From Comamonadaceae bacterium (GTDB lineage Bacteria; Pseudomonadota; Gammaproteobacteria; Burkholderiales; Burkholderiaceae_C), in contig JAIXOM010000043.1 in assembly GCA_027486755.1 (NCBI GenBank), positions 1 to 64,000 on the forward strand: DNA of 64,000 nt. The letters run 5' to 3'. Made by a program: the position numbers and the translations under genes. The notes beneath the pieces are model-generated. The model was given only the letters and a program-made list of their open reading frames with translations. It searched no databases and was not told the origin of the DNA. Numbering within the stretch: position 1 is the first letter of the stretch; every line of letters begins with the position of its first letter. Positions 38,825 to 48,879 of this stretch are shown here, in pieces.

Positions 38825-39580
38825 ATGAATACCCTCTACGACAGCGTGCTGGCCGCCCTGGGCCTGATGGCAGCGTTCGATCCGCAGCTGGTATCGATCG
38901 CGCTGCGTTCGCTGGCCGTCAGCGGCTTGGCCTGCCTGCTGGCTTGTCTGATCGGTCTGCCGCTGGGCGGCTTGCTGGCGGTGCTGCGGTTTTCGGGGCG
39001 CGGTGCGGTGCTGGCCTGCCTCAATACCTTGTTGGCCTTGCCCTCGGTGGTGGTCGGGCTGCTGGTCTACCTGCTGCTGTCACGCTCCGGCCCGTTGGGC
39101 TTTCTGGGCTGGTTGTTCTCCTTTCAGGCCATGGTGCTCGCGCAGACCGTGTTGGTGCTTCCGGTGGTGGTGGCGCTGACGCGCCAGTTGGTCGAAGACG
39201 CCGATGCCGATCATGGCGAGGCCCTACGCTCCATGGGCGCCGGCCCTTTTGGGCGTGGTCTGATCCTGCTGTGGGACGAGCGCCATGCGCTGGCCACGGT
39301 CGTGTTGACCAGCTTCGGCCGTGCGATCTCTGAGGTCGGGGCGGTGATGGTAGTGGGCGGCAATATTGAGGGGTTTACCCGCGTCATGACCACCGCCATC
39401 GCGCTCGAAACCAGCAAGGGCGACCTGCCGCTGGCGCTGGCCCTGGGCTTGGTGCTGCTGATGGTGGTGCTCGTGCTCAATGTGCTGCTCGGTGTGCTGG
39501 CACGTTGGCGCCGCCGCCTTGGTGGACGGGCGTCGTCGTCTGCCGATCCCCATGCTTGGGCCCAGGCAGGCCCTAGATGA
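38825..39580 (+). CDS. ABC transporter permease, tungstate/molybdate TupB-like
   Basis: LLALPSVVVGLLVYLLLSRSGPLGFLGWLFS; FGRAISEVGAVMVVGGNIEGFTRVMTTAIALETSKGDLPLALALG. Confidence 0.85.
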   Translation: MNTLYDSVLAALGLMAAFDPQLVSIALRSLAVSGLACLLACLIGLPLGGLLAVLRFSGRGAVLACLNTLLALPSVVVGLLVYLLLSRSGPLGFLGWLFSFQAMVLAQTVLVLPVVVALTRQLVEDADADHGEALRSMGAGPFGRGLILLWDERHALATVVLTSFGRAISEVGAVMVVGGNIEGFTRVMTTAIALETSKGDLPLALALGLVLLMVVLVLNVLLGVLARWRRRLGGRASSSADPHAWAQAGPR

Positions 39581-40266
39581 GTCCGATGCTGTTTGAGTTG
39601 GACCAAGTCGGTGTGCGTTTCGGCGCGGCCTGGGCGCTGCGCGATTGCACGCTGCGCATTGAGGCGGGCGAGTCCGTCGCCCTGGTGGGCGGCAACGGAA
39701 GCGGCAAGAGCACCTTGCTGCGCTGCCTGCACGGCTTGCAAGAGGTCAGCGCCGGGCGCATGGCGCGCGCACCGGTGCCCCAGGCGATGGTGTTTCAGCG
39801 CCCCTTTGTGCTGCGCAGCAGCGCGCGCAGCAATATTGCGCTGGCGCTGTGGCTGCGCGGTGTGCCCTGGCGCCAGGGCCTCGAGCGAGCCGCTGCCGCC
39901 CTTGAGCGGGTGGGTCTGGCCCAGCAGGCCAGGTGCAACGCGCGCACGCTTTCGGGCGGCCAGCAGCAGCGCCTGGCGCTGGCACGCGCCTGGGCGCTGC
40001 AGGCGCAGGTGCTGCTGCTCGACGAGCCCACCGCTGCCCTGGATCCGGCCGGCAAGCGCGAGGTTGAACACTTGATGGCTCAGTTCGCCCAAGCCGGCAT
40101 GACGCTGATTTTTGCCAGTCACAATCTCGGCCAGGTTAAGCGCTTGGCCGATCGGGTGCTCTACCTCGAAGATGGCCGCTTGCAGGTCGATTGGCCTGCG
40201 CAGCGTTTTTTCAGCGATCGGCTGCCCGATGGGGCGGCAGCTTTTCTCAAAGGGGAGTCGGTTTGA
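39577..40266 (+). CDS. ABC transporter ATP-binding protein, TupC-like
   Basis: GGNGSGKSTLLRCLHGL; ARTLSGGQQQRLALARAWALQAQVLLLDEPTAALDP; ATGA overlap with the permease. Confidence 0.87.
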   Translation: MSPMLFELDQVGVRFGAAWALRDCTLRIEAGESVALVGGNGSGKSTLLRCLHGLQEVSAGRMARAPVPQAMVFQRPFVLRSSARSNIALALWLRGVPWRQGLERAAAALERVGLAQQARCNARTLSGGQQQRLALARAWALQAQVLLLDEPTAALDPAGKREVEHLMAQFAQAGMTLIFASHNLGQVKRLADRVLYLEDGRLQVDWPAQRFFSDRLPDGAAAFLKGESV

Positions 40267-41090
40267 AACGCTTGTGGTGGGCTTTTGTGTGCGCCTGGAT
40301 CGCGCTGCCAGCGGCGCTGGCTCAGGTTCCGGCCATCGTGCTGGCCTCGACCACCTCGACCGAGCAGTCCGGTTTGTTCGCCCATCTTTTGCCCCAGTTC
40401 CAGCGGGCCACGGGCATTACGGTCAAGGTGGTGGCGGTGGGCTCAGGCCAGGCCATTGACATGGCCCGTCGGGGCGACGCCGATGTGCTGCTGGCCCATG
40501 ATCCGCCGGCCGAAGAGCGGCTGGTGGCCGAGGGCTTTGCGCTGCGGCGCATGCCGGTGATGTACAACGACTTCGTGCTGATTGGGCCGGCGGCCGACCC
40601 GGCACGCGCGCGCGGCGGCGATATCGTGCAGGCCTTGCGGCAGGTTCGCGATCAGCGCGCCCTGTTCGTCTCGCGCGGCGACCGCAGCGGCACCCATGCG
40701 GCCGAGCTGCGTTTTTGGCAGCAGGCCCAGGTCGACGTCGCTGCGCTGGCCGCCTACAGGGCCTGCGGCTGCGGCATGGGTCCGGCGCTCAACATGGCCG
40801 CCAGCTTGGACGCTTACACACTGGCCGATCGCGGCACCTGGCTGGCTTTTGGCAACCGAGCCGCTCTGGCCCTGCTGGTCGAGGGCGACCGGCGTTTGTT
40901 CAATCCCTACGGGGTGATGGCGGTCAATCCGGCGAAGCACCCGCATGTCAAGCATGCGCAGGCGCAGCAGTTTGTCGACTGGATGACCGGGGCGGCCGGT
41001 CAGGCTGCGATCGCTGCTTTTCGCATTGGCGGGCAGCCCCTGTTTTTTCCGAACGCGACCCCCGTCCCCAAGGTCTCTAAAAGCCCCTGA
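40263..41090 (+). CDS. substrate-binding protein, tungstate/molybdate TupA-like (TTG start)
   Basis: IVLASTTSTEQSGLFAHLLPQFQRATGITVKVVAVGSGQAIDMARRGDADVLLAHDPPAEE; VMYNDFVLIGP. TTGA overlap with upstream stop. Confidence 0.87.
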   Translation: MKRLWWAFVCAWIALPAALAQVPAIVLASTTSTEQSGLFAHLLPQFQRATGITVKVVAVGSGQAIDMARRGDADVLLAHDPPAEERLVAEGFALRRMPVMYNDFVLIGPAADPARARGGDIVQALRQVRDQRALFVSRGDRSGTHAAELRFWQQAQVDVAALAAYRACGCGMGPALNMAASLDAYTLADRGTWLAFGNRAALALLVEGDRRLFNPYGVMAVNPAKHPHVKHAQAQQFVDWMTGAAGQAAIAAFRIGGQPLFFPNATPVPKVSKSP

Positions 41091-41161
41091 GCAATCGGCT
41101 GATTCTCGTTATCCCCCCCTCAAGCCGGGGTTGGTGGCGGTGCTTCTAAAATCGGTGCTCC

Positions 41162-41506
41162 ATGACGCTTGCTCGCTTGTTCGAACGCCTCAAAGGCTTG
41201 GCCCTGTGCCTGAGCCTGTTGGCTTTGTGCTCGGCGCTCATGGCGCCGGCATCGGCGCTGGCACAGGAGGCAGGGTCGGGCAAGTGGTCGGGGCTGTGCG
41301 CCGCCGCAGTGCCCGACTCGCACGGCCAAGCCGACGACGACCACTGCGGCTTGTGCCTGCTGCCCGCTCTGGCCTTGCCGGGGCTCGATCGCACACCGGC
41401 CCCGCTTGCCGATTCAGCGGCCGATCCGCAGCGCTTGCCCCGCTCGCTGCGGCCGGTGCAGCAGTCGGCGCGGCCTTCGATTCGCGGCCCGCCCCACACG
41501 CTCTGA
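41162..41506 (+). CDS. DUF2946-like small protein
   Basis: Signal peptide and DDDHCGLCLLPALALP CxxC motif; adjacent to YcnI and PCuAC genes. Confidence 0.6.
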   Translation: MTLARLFERLKGLALCLSLLALCSALMAPASALAQEAGSGKWSGLCAAAVPDSHGQADDDHCGLCLLPALALPGLDRTPAPLADSAADPQRLPRSLRPVQQSARPSIRGPPHTL

Positions 41507-41628
41507 AGCGCTCGCCCGGCTTGCCTCGCGCCGGCGTTTGAACTTGACTCGTGTGTGATCGGGCGCTGTTCGCCCGCTCGCGTTGATTCCTGGGCCGACA
41601 CACCGGCCTTCCTTCTGAGAGCTTACCC

Positions 41629-42171
41629 ATGAAATTTGTTTTTTCCCCCTTGCTGGCGCTTGCCTTGTTGGGTGCGCCAACAGCCTTTGCACACATCACC
41701 TTGGAGCATCAGACCGCTCACGCGGGCAGCTATTACAAAGCCAACTTCAAGGTCGGTCATGGCTGCGGCTCCTCGCCGATCCGGCAAATCGTGGTGCAGA
41801 TCCCGGTCGGTGTGCAAGGCGCCAAGCCCATGCCCAAGCCGGGCTGGGACCTGCTGATCGAACGGGCCCCATTGGCCCAGCCCTATACGGATCACGGTCG
41901 TCGGGTCACCGAGGATGTGGTGCGCATCAGCTGGAGCGCCAAAACGCCAGCCGATCATTTGCTCAACGAGCACTACGACGAATTCGCGCTGCACGCCAAG
42001 TTGCCGGCTCAGCCTGGCCCGCTTTACTGGTCCGTCAGTCAGATTTGTGTGGACGGCCGCATCGATTGGACCGAACTCCCCGCCGCCGGACGGACCTTGC
42101 GCCAACTCAAGACTCCGGCCGCCTTGCTCGACTTGCTGCCCGCTGGGGGTGGCGCAAGCCACGCCCATTGA
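41629..42171 (+). CDS. YcnI/DUF1775 family copper-associated protein
   Basis: AHITLEHQTAHAGSYYKANFKVGHGCGSSPIRQIVVQIPVGVQGAKPMPKPGWDL. Confidence 0.9.
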   Translation: MKFVFSPLLALALLGAPTAFAHITLEHQTAHAGSYYKANFKVGHGCGSSPIRQIVVQIPVGVQGAKPMPKPGWDLLIERAPLAQPYTDHGRRVTEDVVRISWSAKTPADHLLNEHYDEFALHAKLPAQPGPLYWSVSQICVDGRIDWTELPAAGRTLRQLKTPAALLDLLPAGGGASHAH

Positions 42172-42200
42172 TTGAACCGAATTTTTACGGGAGTATTTTG

Positions 42201-42698
42201 ATGACTGTTTTTAAAGTGAAGATGGTAATGCTTGCCGCTGGGGCCCTGGTGGCTTTGAATGCCATGGCGCAAGCGCCTGCCGTGAAGATCGATACGCCCT
42301 GGGCCCGCGCCACCGTGCCGGGTCAAAAAGGCACGGGCGCCTTTATGACGCTGACGGCCCAGCAGAGCCTGCGCTTGGTGGGCGTGGCCTCGCCGGTGGC
42401 CGGCGTGGCCGAAATCCATGAAATGAAGATGGAGGGCGATGTGATGCGCATGCGGGCCATCGCAGCCCTTGACCTGCCCGCCGGCAAGAGCGTTGCCCTG
42501 CGCCCGGGTGGCTACCACCTGATGCTCATGGACCTCAAGCAGCCCCTGGTCAAAGATACGCAGGTTCCGGTGACGCTGCGCTTTGCCGACGCCCAGGGCA
42601 ATACCAGTGAGATGCAACTGAGTCTGCCGATCGCCCTGACTGCTCCGGCCGGTGCCCCCAAGGCAGCGGCCGGGCATGGAGCCCACAAGCACCACTGA
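42201..42698 (+). CDS. periplasmic copper chaperone PCu(A)C
   Basis: VKIDTPWARATVPGQKGTGAFMTLTAQ; VAEIHEMKMEGDVMRMR; LRPGGYHLMLMDLKQPL; C-terminal HGAHKHH. Confidence 0.92.
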   Translation: MTVFKVKMVMLAAGALVALNAMAQAPAVKIDTPWARATVPGQKGTGAFMTLTAQQSLRLVGVASPVAGVAEIHEMKMEGDVMRMRAIAALDLPAGKSVALRPGGYHLMLMDLKQPLVKDTQVPVTLRFADAQGNTSEMQLSLPIALTAPAGAPKAAAGHGAHKHH

Positions 42699-42799
42699 CG
42701 CGGCTGACGGGCCCGCAGCACCCGGGCCCTGATCGGTTCAGTCTCTTATGATCTTCGAATGCAGGGGTTTTTCATCCTCGGCACTCAAAGAAGGGGTGC

Positions 42800-43729
42800 A
42801 TGTTCATGTCTGGTTTTCGAGCGTTGTTTGTCCCGGTGCTGGCCTGCGTGGTCCTTGGGACCGGCTCAGCCGCGACTGCCCAAGCCTGGAGGGATGCGCC
42901 GGCCTATGACAAAAAGCACGCCGCCAATGTCCTTGACCGCAGCGTGTTTTTCCTTCCCCTTTTCGGATCGGTCTACCGAGCAAAGTTCGAGGTCATGCTC
43001 AAGGAACTTCCTGGGCTGCGAGGCATCGTGATTCACAACCACGGCTGCGGTGGTCAGTGGGGGTGGGAGACGCATGTGTCGCAGTTTTTCTATCGGGAGG
43101 GATTTGCGGTGGTCACCCCCGAATTTGTCAGCCGAGAAGGCAACAAGACCGGCTGCCCGGGTGGAACGGCCGAGGAGTCTTTAAGGCGGGGAGGGGAGCG
43201 GTTTCGTGAGGGGATCTATACCGCGCGCAATCCAGCCAGGCTGTCGGCGCGCGGCGATGAAATCGAAATCGTGATCAAGTGGCTCAAGGAGCATTCCACG
43301 CTGCCCATCATCTTGAGCGGGCACTCAGAAGGTTGCCGCACGGTTTATGCCTGGAGTCGATCGGAAGATCAGGTCAAAGGCGGCGTGTGTCATAAGCAGA
43401 GCCTGAACGCCAGCTACGAGCACCTGTGGAGATGGGACACCCGGCTGCCCATGTGGTCTTCCAACGAGGACGAAGACCCCTGGGCGCAGGGCACCAAGGC
43501 CAACCCGGCGGTCGGATTTGAGCGAAAGTTTCTGGACCGCCCTGAAAATCTGACCTCCTACCGGTTTGCGGGCAACAGCCACGACCCCCTGATTCGGCCA
43601 GACGAAGTGGCGAGCTTGAGATCTTGGCTCAGAAAATACTTCCCGGCTGACCCGGCCAGACCCGCCTCGCCCATGGTCTATGAAGACAAGTTGCCACTGC
43701 TTCAAGAACAGCTTCGAAAAAGCCGCTAG
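42800..43729 (+). CDS. secreted alpha/beta-hydrolase-like protein
   Basis: Signal peptide; GIVIHNHGCGGQWGWE; IILSGHSEGCRTVYA nucleophile elbow (GHSEG). Confidence 0.6.
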   Translation: MFMSGFRALFVPVLACVVLGTGSAATAQAWRDAPAYDKKHAANVLDRSVFFLPLFGSVYRAKFEVMLKELPGLRGIVIHNHGCGGQWGWETHVSQFFYREGFAVVTPEFVSREGNKTGCPGGTAEESLRRGGERFREGIYTARNPARLSARGDEIEIVIKWLKEHSTLPIILSGHSEGCRTVYAWSRSEDQVKGGVCHKQSLNASYEHLWRWDTRLPMWSSNEDEDPWAQGTKANPAVGFERKFLDRPENLTSYRFAGNSHDPLIRPDEVASLRSWLRKYFPADPARPASPMVYEDKLPLLQEQLRKSR

Positions 43730-43857
43730 GTAAGGTCTGCAACACCGCGTCAGCTTGAGCCTGGCGTGAATTCGGTTTCTGCCCACGCCGCGCTAGGGTT
43801 TGTCCTCGGTCATTCCGCCCGGCCATCTCCAACAATAGGTTTAGAGTCGACGGTTCG

Positions 43858-43889
43858 AGCAGCGCTAAGCGCGCTGCTGAGCTTTTTTT
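43858..43889 (+). terminator. Rho-independent-terminator-like hairpin immediately upstream of coxS-like gene
   Basis: AGCAGCGC-TAAGC-GCGCTGCT followed by GAGCTTTTTTT; 8-bp perfect stem with a T7 run. Confidence 0.65.
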
Positions 43890-43914
43890 GAGGCAGGACA
43901 GGAGAGTACACCCC

Positions 43915-44388
43915 ATGCAAATAGAACTTAAGGTCAACGGCAAGAGCCAGCAGGCCGACATCCCAGCGCACACTCTGTTGGTTCAACTTTTGCGCGAAAA
44001 GCTGTTGCTGACCGGCACCCATGTCGGCTGTGACACCGCCCAGTGCGGCGCCTGTACCGTCATGATGAATGGCAATGCGGTCAAATCCTGCAATGTGCTG
44101 GCCGCGCAGGCCCAGGGCGCTGAGATCACCACCATCGAAGGCTTGGCCGCGGCCGACGGCGCTATGCACCCGATGCAGGCGGCCTTCAAGGATTGCCATG
44201 GCCTGCAGTGCGGCTTTTGCACCACGGGGATGGTCATGAGCGCGGTCGACCTGTGCAACAAACACCCCGGCGCCAGCGAAGGCGAGATCCGCGAATTGCT
44301 CGAGGGCAATATCTGCCGCTGCACCGGCTACCAGAACATCGTCAAGGCGGTCCAGCAGGGCGGCCAGGCCATGAAGGCTGCGGCCTGA
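43915..44388 (+). CDS. (2Fe-2S) small subunit of molybdenum hydroxylase (CoxS-like)
   Basis: [16 protein letters not shown] and [10 protein letters not shown]...[13 protein letters not shown] cluster motifs. Confidence 0.94.
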   Translation: MQIELKVNGKSQQADIPAHTLLVQLLREKLLLTGTHVGCDTAQCGACTVMMNGNAVKSCNVLAAQAQGAEITTIEGLAAADGAMHPMQAAFKDCHGLQCGFCTTGMVMSAVDLCNKHPGASEGEIRELLEGNICRCTGYQNIVKAVQQGGQAMKAAA

Positions 44389-44458
44389 GCTTTGCTTGTT
44401 TTCGGGCCCCTGACATCGCGCAGGCCGGTCCGAAACCCTTAATTTTTGGAGTACAGAC

Positions 44459-46834
44459 ATGGGTGCATCTGATTTCACCAAGTTGCCGCACATCGGCGAG
44501 TCGCTCAAGCGCAAGGAAGACTACCGTTACCTGACCGGCGGCGGTCAGTACACCGACGACATCACCCTGGCGGCCCAGTGCCACGCGGTGTTTGTGCGCT
44601 CGCCTCATGCGCATGCCCTCGTCAAGTCGATCAATACCGCCGCCGCCAAGGCTGCGCCGGGTGTCCTTGAGGTTTATACCGGCGAGCATGTGGCGGCTGA
44701 CAAGATTGGCGGTCTGCCTTGCGGCTGGCTGATCACTGACACCGACGGGCAACCCATGAAGGAGCCGCCGCATCCCATCTTGGCCCAGGGCAAGGTGCGC
44801 TATGTGGGCGACCATGTGGCCATGGTGGTGGCGCAGACGCAGGAGCAGGCCAAGAATGCGGCCGAGTTGGTGGAGGTCGACTACGAGGTGCTCGGCAGCG
44901 CGGTGCGGGTGACCGATGCAGCCAAGGCACCAGCGCTGCACGAGCAGGCGCCCAACAACCATTGCTACAAGTGGGCCATCGGTGACAAGGCCCAGGTCGA
45001 TGCTGCTTTTGCCACTGCGGCGCACATCACCAAGCTCGATCTGGTCAACAACCGCCTGATTCCCAATGCCATGGAGCCGCGCGCGGCCATCGGTAGCTAC
45101 AGCCGCGCCAACGATGAGTACACCCTGTACGTTTCCAATCAAAACCCGCACGTTGAGCGTCTCTTGATGACCGCCTTTGTGATGGGCCTGCCCGAGCACA
45201 AGGTCAGGGTGATTGCGCCTGATGTGGGCGGTGGCTTTGGCTCCAAGATCTATCTCTACGCCGAAGACGTCTGCCTGACCTGGGCGGCCAAAAAGCTCAA
45301 CCGCAACATCAAGTGGACCGCCGAGCGCAGCGAGTCTTTTGTGAGCGACGCCCACGGCCGTGACCATGTCAGCCACGCCGAGATGGCGATGGACAAGGAC
45401 GGCAAATTCCTCGCCCTGCGGGTGCATACCGATGCGAACATGGGCGCTTACTTGTCGACCTTCGCCACCGCAGTGCCGACCATCCTGTACGCCACCTTGC
45501 TGGCCGGCCAGTACGCCACGCCGCAGGTTTACGTCGAGGTCGATGCCTGGTTCACCAACACCGCGCCGGTCGATGCCTATCGCGGCGCCGGTCGCCCCGA
45601 GGCCACCTATCTTCTCGAGCGCCTGGTCACCCGGGCAGCCTGGGAAATGGGTCTGGGCCAGGATGAAATCCGCCACCGCAACATGATCACCAGCTTCCCT
45701 TACCAGACGCCGGTGGCCCTGCAGTACGACACCGGTGACTTTCCGGCCCTGCTCAAGCGCAGCAACGAGCTGGCTGAAGTGTCCGACTTTGCCCAGCGCA
45801 AGGCGGCCTCTGAAGCCAAAGGCCTGCTGCGCGGCATCGGTTATTCGTCCTACATTGAGGCTTGCGGCATTGCGCCTTCCAACATTGCCGGCGCTCTGGG
45901 CGCGCGGGCGGGCCTGTTTGAATGCGGCGAGATCCGCGTGCATCCCACCGGCAGCGTGACCGTCTTTACCGGTTCGCACAGCCATGGCCAGGGCCATGAG
46001 ACCACCTTCGCGCAGGTGGTGGCCGCTCGCCTGGGCATATCGCCCGATCAAGTCGATGTGGTGCACGGCGATACCGGCCGGGTGCCCTTCGGCATGGGTA
46101 CCTATGGCTCGCGCTCCTTGGCAGTCGGTGGCACCGCCATCATGAAGGCGCTCGACAAAATCGAGGCCAAGGCCAAGAAGATCGCTGCCCACCTGATGGA
46201 GGCCAGCGACGCCGACATCGACTTTGTCGGTGGCGAGTTTGTGGTGCGCGGCACCGACAAGAAAATCCCCTTCGGTCAGGTGGCGCTGACCGCCTATGTC
46301 CCGCACAACTACCCGCTCGACAAGCTAGAGCCTGGCCTGAACGAGACCGCCTTCTACGACCCGACCAACTTCACCTTCCCGGCCGGCACTTACATTTGCG
46401 AAGTCGAGATTGATCCGGCCACCGGCGTGGTGCGTCTGGACCGTTTCACTGCGGTCGACGATTTTGGCAATATCATCAACCCCATGATTGTGGAAGGACA
46501 GGTGCACGGCGGGCTGGCTCAGGGCATAGGGCAAGCCCTGCTCGAAAACTGCATTTACGACCCCGAGTCGGGCCAGTTGCTGACCGGCTCCTTCATGGAT
46601 TACGCCATGCCGCGTGCAGGCGATATGCCCCATTTCAAGCTCGACACCCTGACCACGCCTTGCACGCATAATCCATTGGGGGCCAAGGGCTGCGGTGAGG
46701 CGGGCGCCATCGGCTCGCCGCCGGCGGTCATGAATGCGGTGCTCGATGCCCTGCGCCCCCTGGGCGTCAAGGATCTGGACATGCCGGCCACGCCCGCCCG
46801 GGTCTGGCAAGCGATTGCCGAAGCCAAACACTGA
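44459..46834 (+). CDS. molybdopterin-binding large subunit, xanthine dehydrogenase family (form II CoxL-like)
   Basis: [20 protein letters not shown] (AYRGAGR form II signature); [25 protein letters not shown]. Confidence 0.94.
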   Translation: MGASDFTKLPHIGESLKRKEDYRYLTGGGQYTDDITLAAQCHAVFVRSPHAHALVKSINTAAAKAAPGVLEVYTGEHVAADKIGGLPCGWLITDTDGQPMKEPPHPILAQGKVRYVGDHVAMVVAQTQEQAKNAAELVEVDYEVLGSAVRVTDAAKAPALHEQAPNNHCYKWAIGDKAQVDAAFATAAHITKLDLVNNRLIPNAMEPRAAIGSYSRANDEYTLYVSNQNPHVERLLMTAFVMGLPEHKVRVIAPDVGGGFGSKIYLYAEDVCLTWAAKKLNRNIKWTAERSESFVSDAHGRDHVSHAEMAMDKDGKFLALRVHTDANMGAYLSTFATAVPTILYATLLAGQYATPQVYVEVDAWFTNTAPVDAYRGAGRPEATYLLERLVTRAAWEMGLGQDEIRHRNMITSFPYQTPVALQYDTGDFPALLKRSNELAEVSDFAQRKAASEAKGLLRGIGYSSYIEACGIAPSNIAGALGARAGLFECGEIRVHPTGSVTVFTGSHSHGQGHETTFAQVVAARLGISPDQVDVVHGDTGRVPFGMGTYGSRSLAVGGTAIMKALDKIEAKAKKIAAHLMEASDADIDFVGGEFVVRGTDKKIPFGQVALTAYVPHNYPLDKLEPGLNETAFYDPTNFTFPAGTYICEVEIDPATGVVRLDRFTAVDDFGNIINPMIVEGQVHGGLAQGIGQALLENCIYDPESGQLLTGSFMDYAMPRAGDMPHFKLDTLTTPCTHNPLGAKGCGEAGAIGSPPAVMNAVLDALRPLGVKDLDMPATPARVWQAIAEAKH

Positions 46835-46861
46835 ACGCGACAAGATCAGGAGAAAACCAAG

Positions 46862-47656
46862 ATGTATCCCTTTACCCTCGAACGCCCGACCTCCACCGCC
46901 GACGCGGTCAAGCTGGCCACCGCCGGTGGCCGTCCCCTGGCCGGTGGGCAGACTCTGCTGGCCTCCATGAAGCTGCGCCTGACCAGTGCCGACCAATTGG
47001 TCGACCTGGCTGGCATCAATGACCTGACCGGCATCTGCCGTGATGGTGACGCCCTGGTCATCGGCGCCATGACCCGGCATGCCGACGTGGCCAGCAATGC
47101 CGATGTCAAAGCCCTGATTCCGGCCCTGGCCGATCTGGCCGGCAACATCGGCGACCGTCAGGTGCGTGCCATGGGTACCCTGGGCGGTTCAGTGGCCAAC
47201 AACGACCCCGCTGCCTGCTACCCCAGCGCGGTGCTGGCTCTGGGCGCGACCATCCACACCAACACCCGCAAGATCGCCGCTGACGACTACTTCAAAGGCA
47301 TGTTCAGCACCGCTCTCCAGGACGGCGAGTTGATTACCGCTATCAGCTTTCCCATCCCCAAGCGGGCGGCTTATATGAAGTTCAAGCAGTCGGCCTCGCG
47401 CTTTGCCATGGTCGGCGTGTTCCTGGCCCAGTTCCCCAATGGGGTGCGGGTGGCTGTGACCGGTGCGTCCAGCGACGGCGTCTTCCGCCACGCCGGCTTG
47501 GAGCAGGCCCTGTCAGCCAACTTCACGCCGCAGGCAGCCGCTGGCGTCAAGATTGACGCCAGCGGGCTCAATCAAGACATCCACGGCACGGCCGCCTACC
47601 GGGCCAACCTGATCAGCGTGCAGACTCAGCGCGCTGTGACCAAGGCGCTGGGCTGA
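46862..47656 (+). CDS. FAD-binding medium subunit (CoxM-like)
   Basis: AGGRPLAGGQTLLASMKLRLTSADQLVDLAGI; GNIGDRQVRAMGTLGGSVANNDPAACYPSAVLAL. Confidence 0.94.
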   Translation: MYPFTLERPTSTADAVKLATAGGRPLAGGQTLLASMKLRLTSADQLVDLAGINDLTGICRDGDALVIGAMTRHADVASNADVKALIPALADLAGNIGDRQVRAMGTLGGSVANNDPAACYPSAVLALGATIHTNTRKIAADDYFKGMFSTALQDGELITAISFPIPKRAAYMKFKQSASRFAMVGVFLAQFPNGVRVAVTGASSDGVFRHAGLEQALSANFTPQAAAGVKIDASGLNQDIHGTAAYRANLISVQTQRAVTKALG

Positions 47657-47688
47657 GCATCGGCGGCTCGCGCCGCTGATTCCTGAAG

Positions 47689-47712
47689 AACGCCCCCTGA
47701 GTGGGGCGTTTT
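47689..47712 (+). terminator. Rho-independent terminator of the coxSLM-like operon
   Basis: AACGCCCC-CTGAGT-GGGGCGTT-TT; 8-bp perfect stem just after the operon. Confidence 0.75.
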
Positions 47713-47767
47713 ACATTCGGCGGCCTTGTTCGCGCAGGCGGACATGGGCGTCCTCAAGTCTGTGCCC

Positions 47768-48814
47768 TCAGGTGCAGTTGGCTGCCAGCTGCCGGGTCAG
47801 CAGGGTGGCCGAGATCTCTCGGCAGCCACTCACATTCTGGCCGGCCCACAGGGGTGAAAAATCGCCACTGCCCTGGCTCTCGGCCTTGCTGCGCAAGGCG
47901 CTGAGCGCTGCCGTGGCCAGCGGAAAGGGCGGGGCGAGCGGGCTCATCGGTCCGAGCTCGCGCATCGGGCGATTGACGATGCCGCGCGCAGGGCGTCCGC
48001 TGTAGACATTGGTCAGCGCGCTCAGGCGGGCAGCCGGGCTCTGTAGGGCCTGCCTGTGGACCGCGCTGGTGCCGGCTTCCGGGCACAGCAGGTAGGTGGT
48101 GCCGATTTGCACCGCTGCCGCACCCAGGCTCAGCGCGGCAGCCACGGTTTGTGCATCAGCGATACCGCCCGCAGCGATCACCGGGACTTTGACGGCCTTG
48201 ACGATCTGCGGCAACAGGGCAAAGGTGCCCATCTGGCTGTGCAGGTTGTCGGTGAGAAACATGCCACGGTGGCCCCCGGCCTCTAGGCCTTGCGCGATGA
48301 TGGCATCGACCCCGCGCTCTTGCAGCCACTGGGCCTCTTCGACCGTGGTGGCTGAGGACAATACCCTCGCGCCCCAGCGCCGCACTCGCTCGAGCAGCTC
48401 GGGCGCAGGCAGCCCGAAATGAAAGCTCACCACCGGTGGCTTGAAGGCCTCCAGGGCCGAGGCCGCCTCAGCATCAAAAGGCTTGCGGCTGGGCCCTGCA
48501 CCCGGGTTTGGCGGATCGATGCCCAGTTCGGCATGGTAGGGGGCAAGCGCTTGTCGCCAGAGGGCCTGCGCATCATCGCAGGGCGGGGGCTGGGTGTGGC
48601 AGAAGAAGTTGACGTTATAGGGTCGGTCGGTGGCCGCCTGTATGGCCTTGAGTTCCTGCCTTATGGCGTCCAGTCCCAACATCGCACAGGGCAGCGAACC
48701 CAGCGCGCCGGCCCTGCAGACAGCAATCGCGAGCGCGCTGCCTTGTGCCCCGGCCATGGGAGCCTGGATGATGGGCAGTTCCAGCCCCAGCATGTCTTGC
48801 AGTGCGGTCGGCAT
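47768..48814 (-). CDS. nitronate monooxygenase / 2-nitropropane dioxygenase-like flavin oxidoreductase
   Basis: MPTALQDMLGLELPIIQAPMAGAQGSALAIAVCRAGALGSL; VPVIAAGGIADAQTVAAALSLGAAAVQIGTTYL. Confidence 0.9.
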   Translation of the reverse strand: MPTALQDMLGLELPIIQAPMAGAQGSALAIAVCRAGALGSLPCAMLGLDAIRQELKAIQAATDRPYNVNFFCHTQPPPCDDAQALWRQALAPYHAELGIDPPNPGAGPSRKPFDAEAASALEAFKPPVVSFHFGLPAPELLERVRRWGARVLSSATTVEEAQWLQERGVDAIIAQGLEAGGHRGMFLTDNLHSQMGTFALLPQIVKAVKVPVIAAGGIADAQTVAAALSLGAAAVQIGTTYLLCPEAGTSAVHRQALQSPAARLSALTNVYSGRPARGIVNRPMRELGPMSPLAPPFPLATAALSALRSKAESQGSGDFSPLWAGQNVSGCREISATLLTRQLAANCT

Positions 48815-48879
48815 GGCGGGGGAGTAACCGATTTGCCGCTGGTACCCGTCGTCTCAACCGCGCTGGTGCTCAGGCCTGC

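Noticed and set aside
42709-42729. GGGCCCG-CAGCACC-CGGGCCC hairpin after the PCuAC gene
   Set aside because: Good stem but no T-run; may be a terminator-like element, but the support is insufficient.
44342-46306. 654-aa minus-strand ORF opposite coxL-like gene
   Set aside because: Antisense artefact; the plus strand carries intact Mo-hydroxylase motifs.
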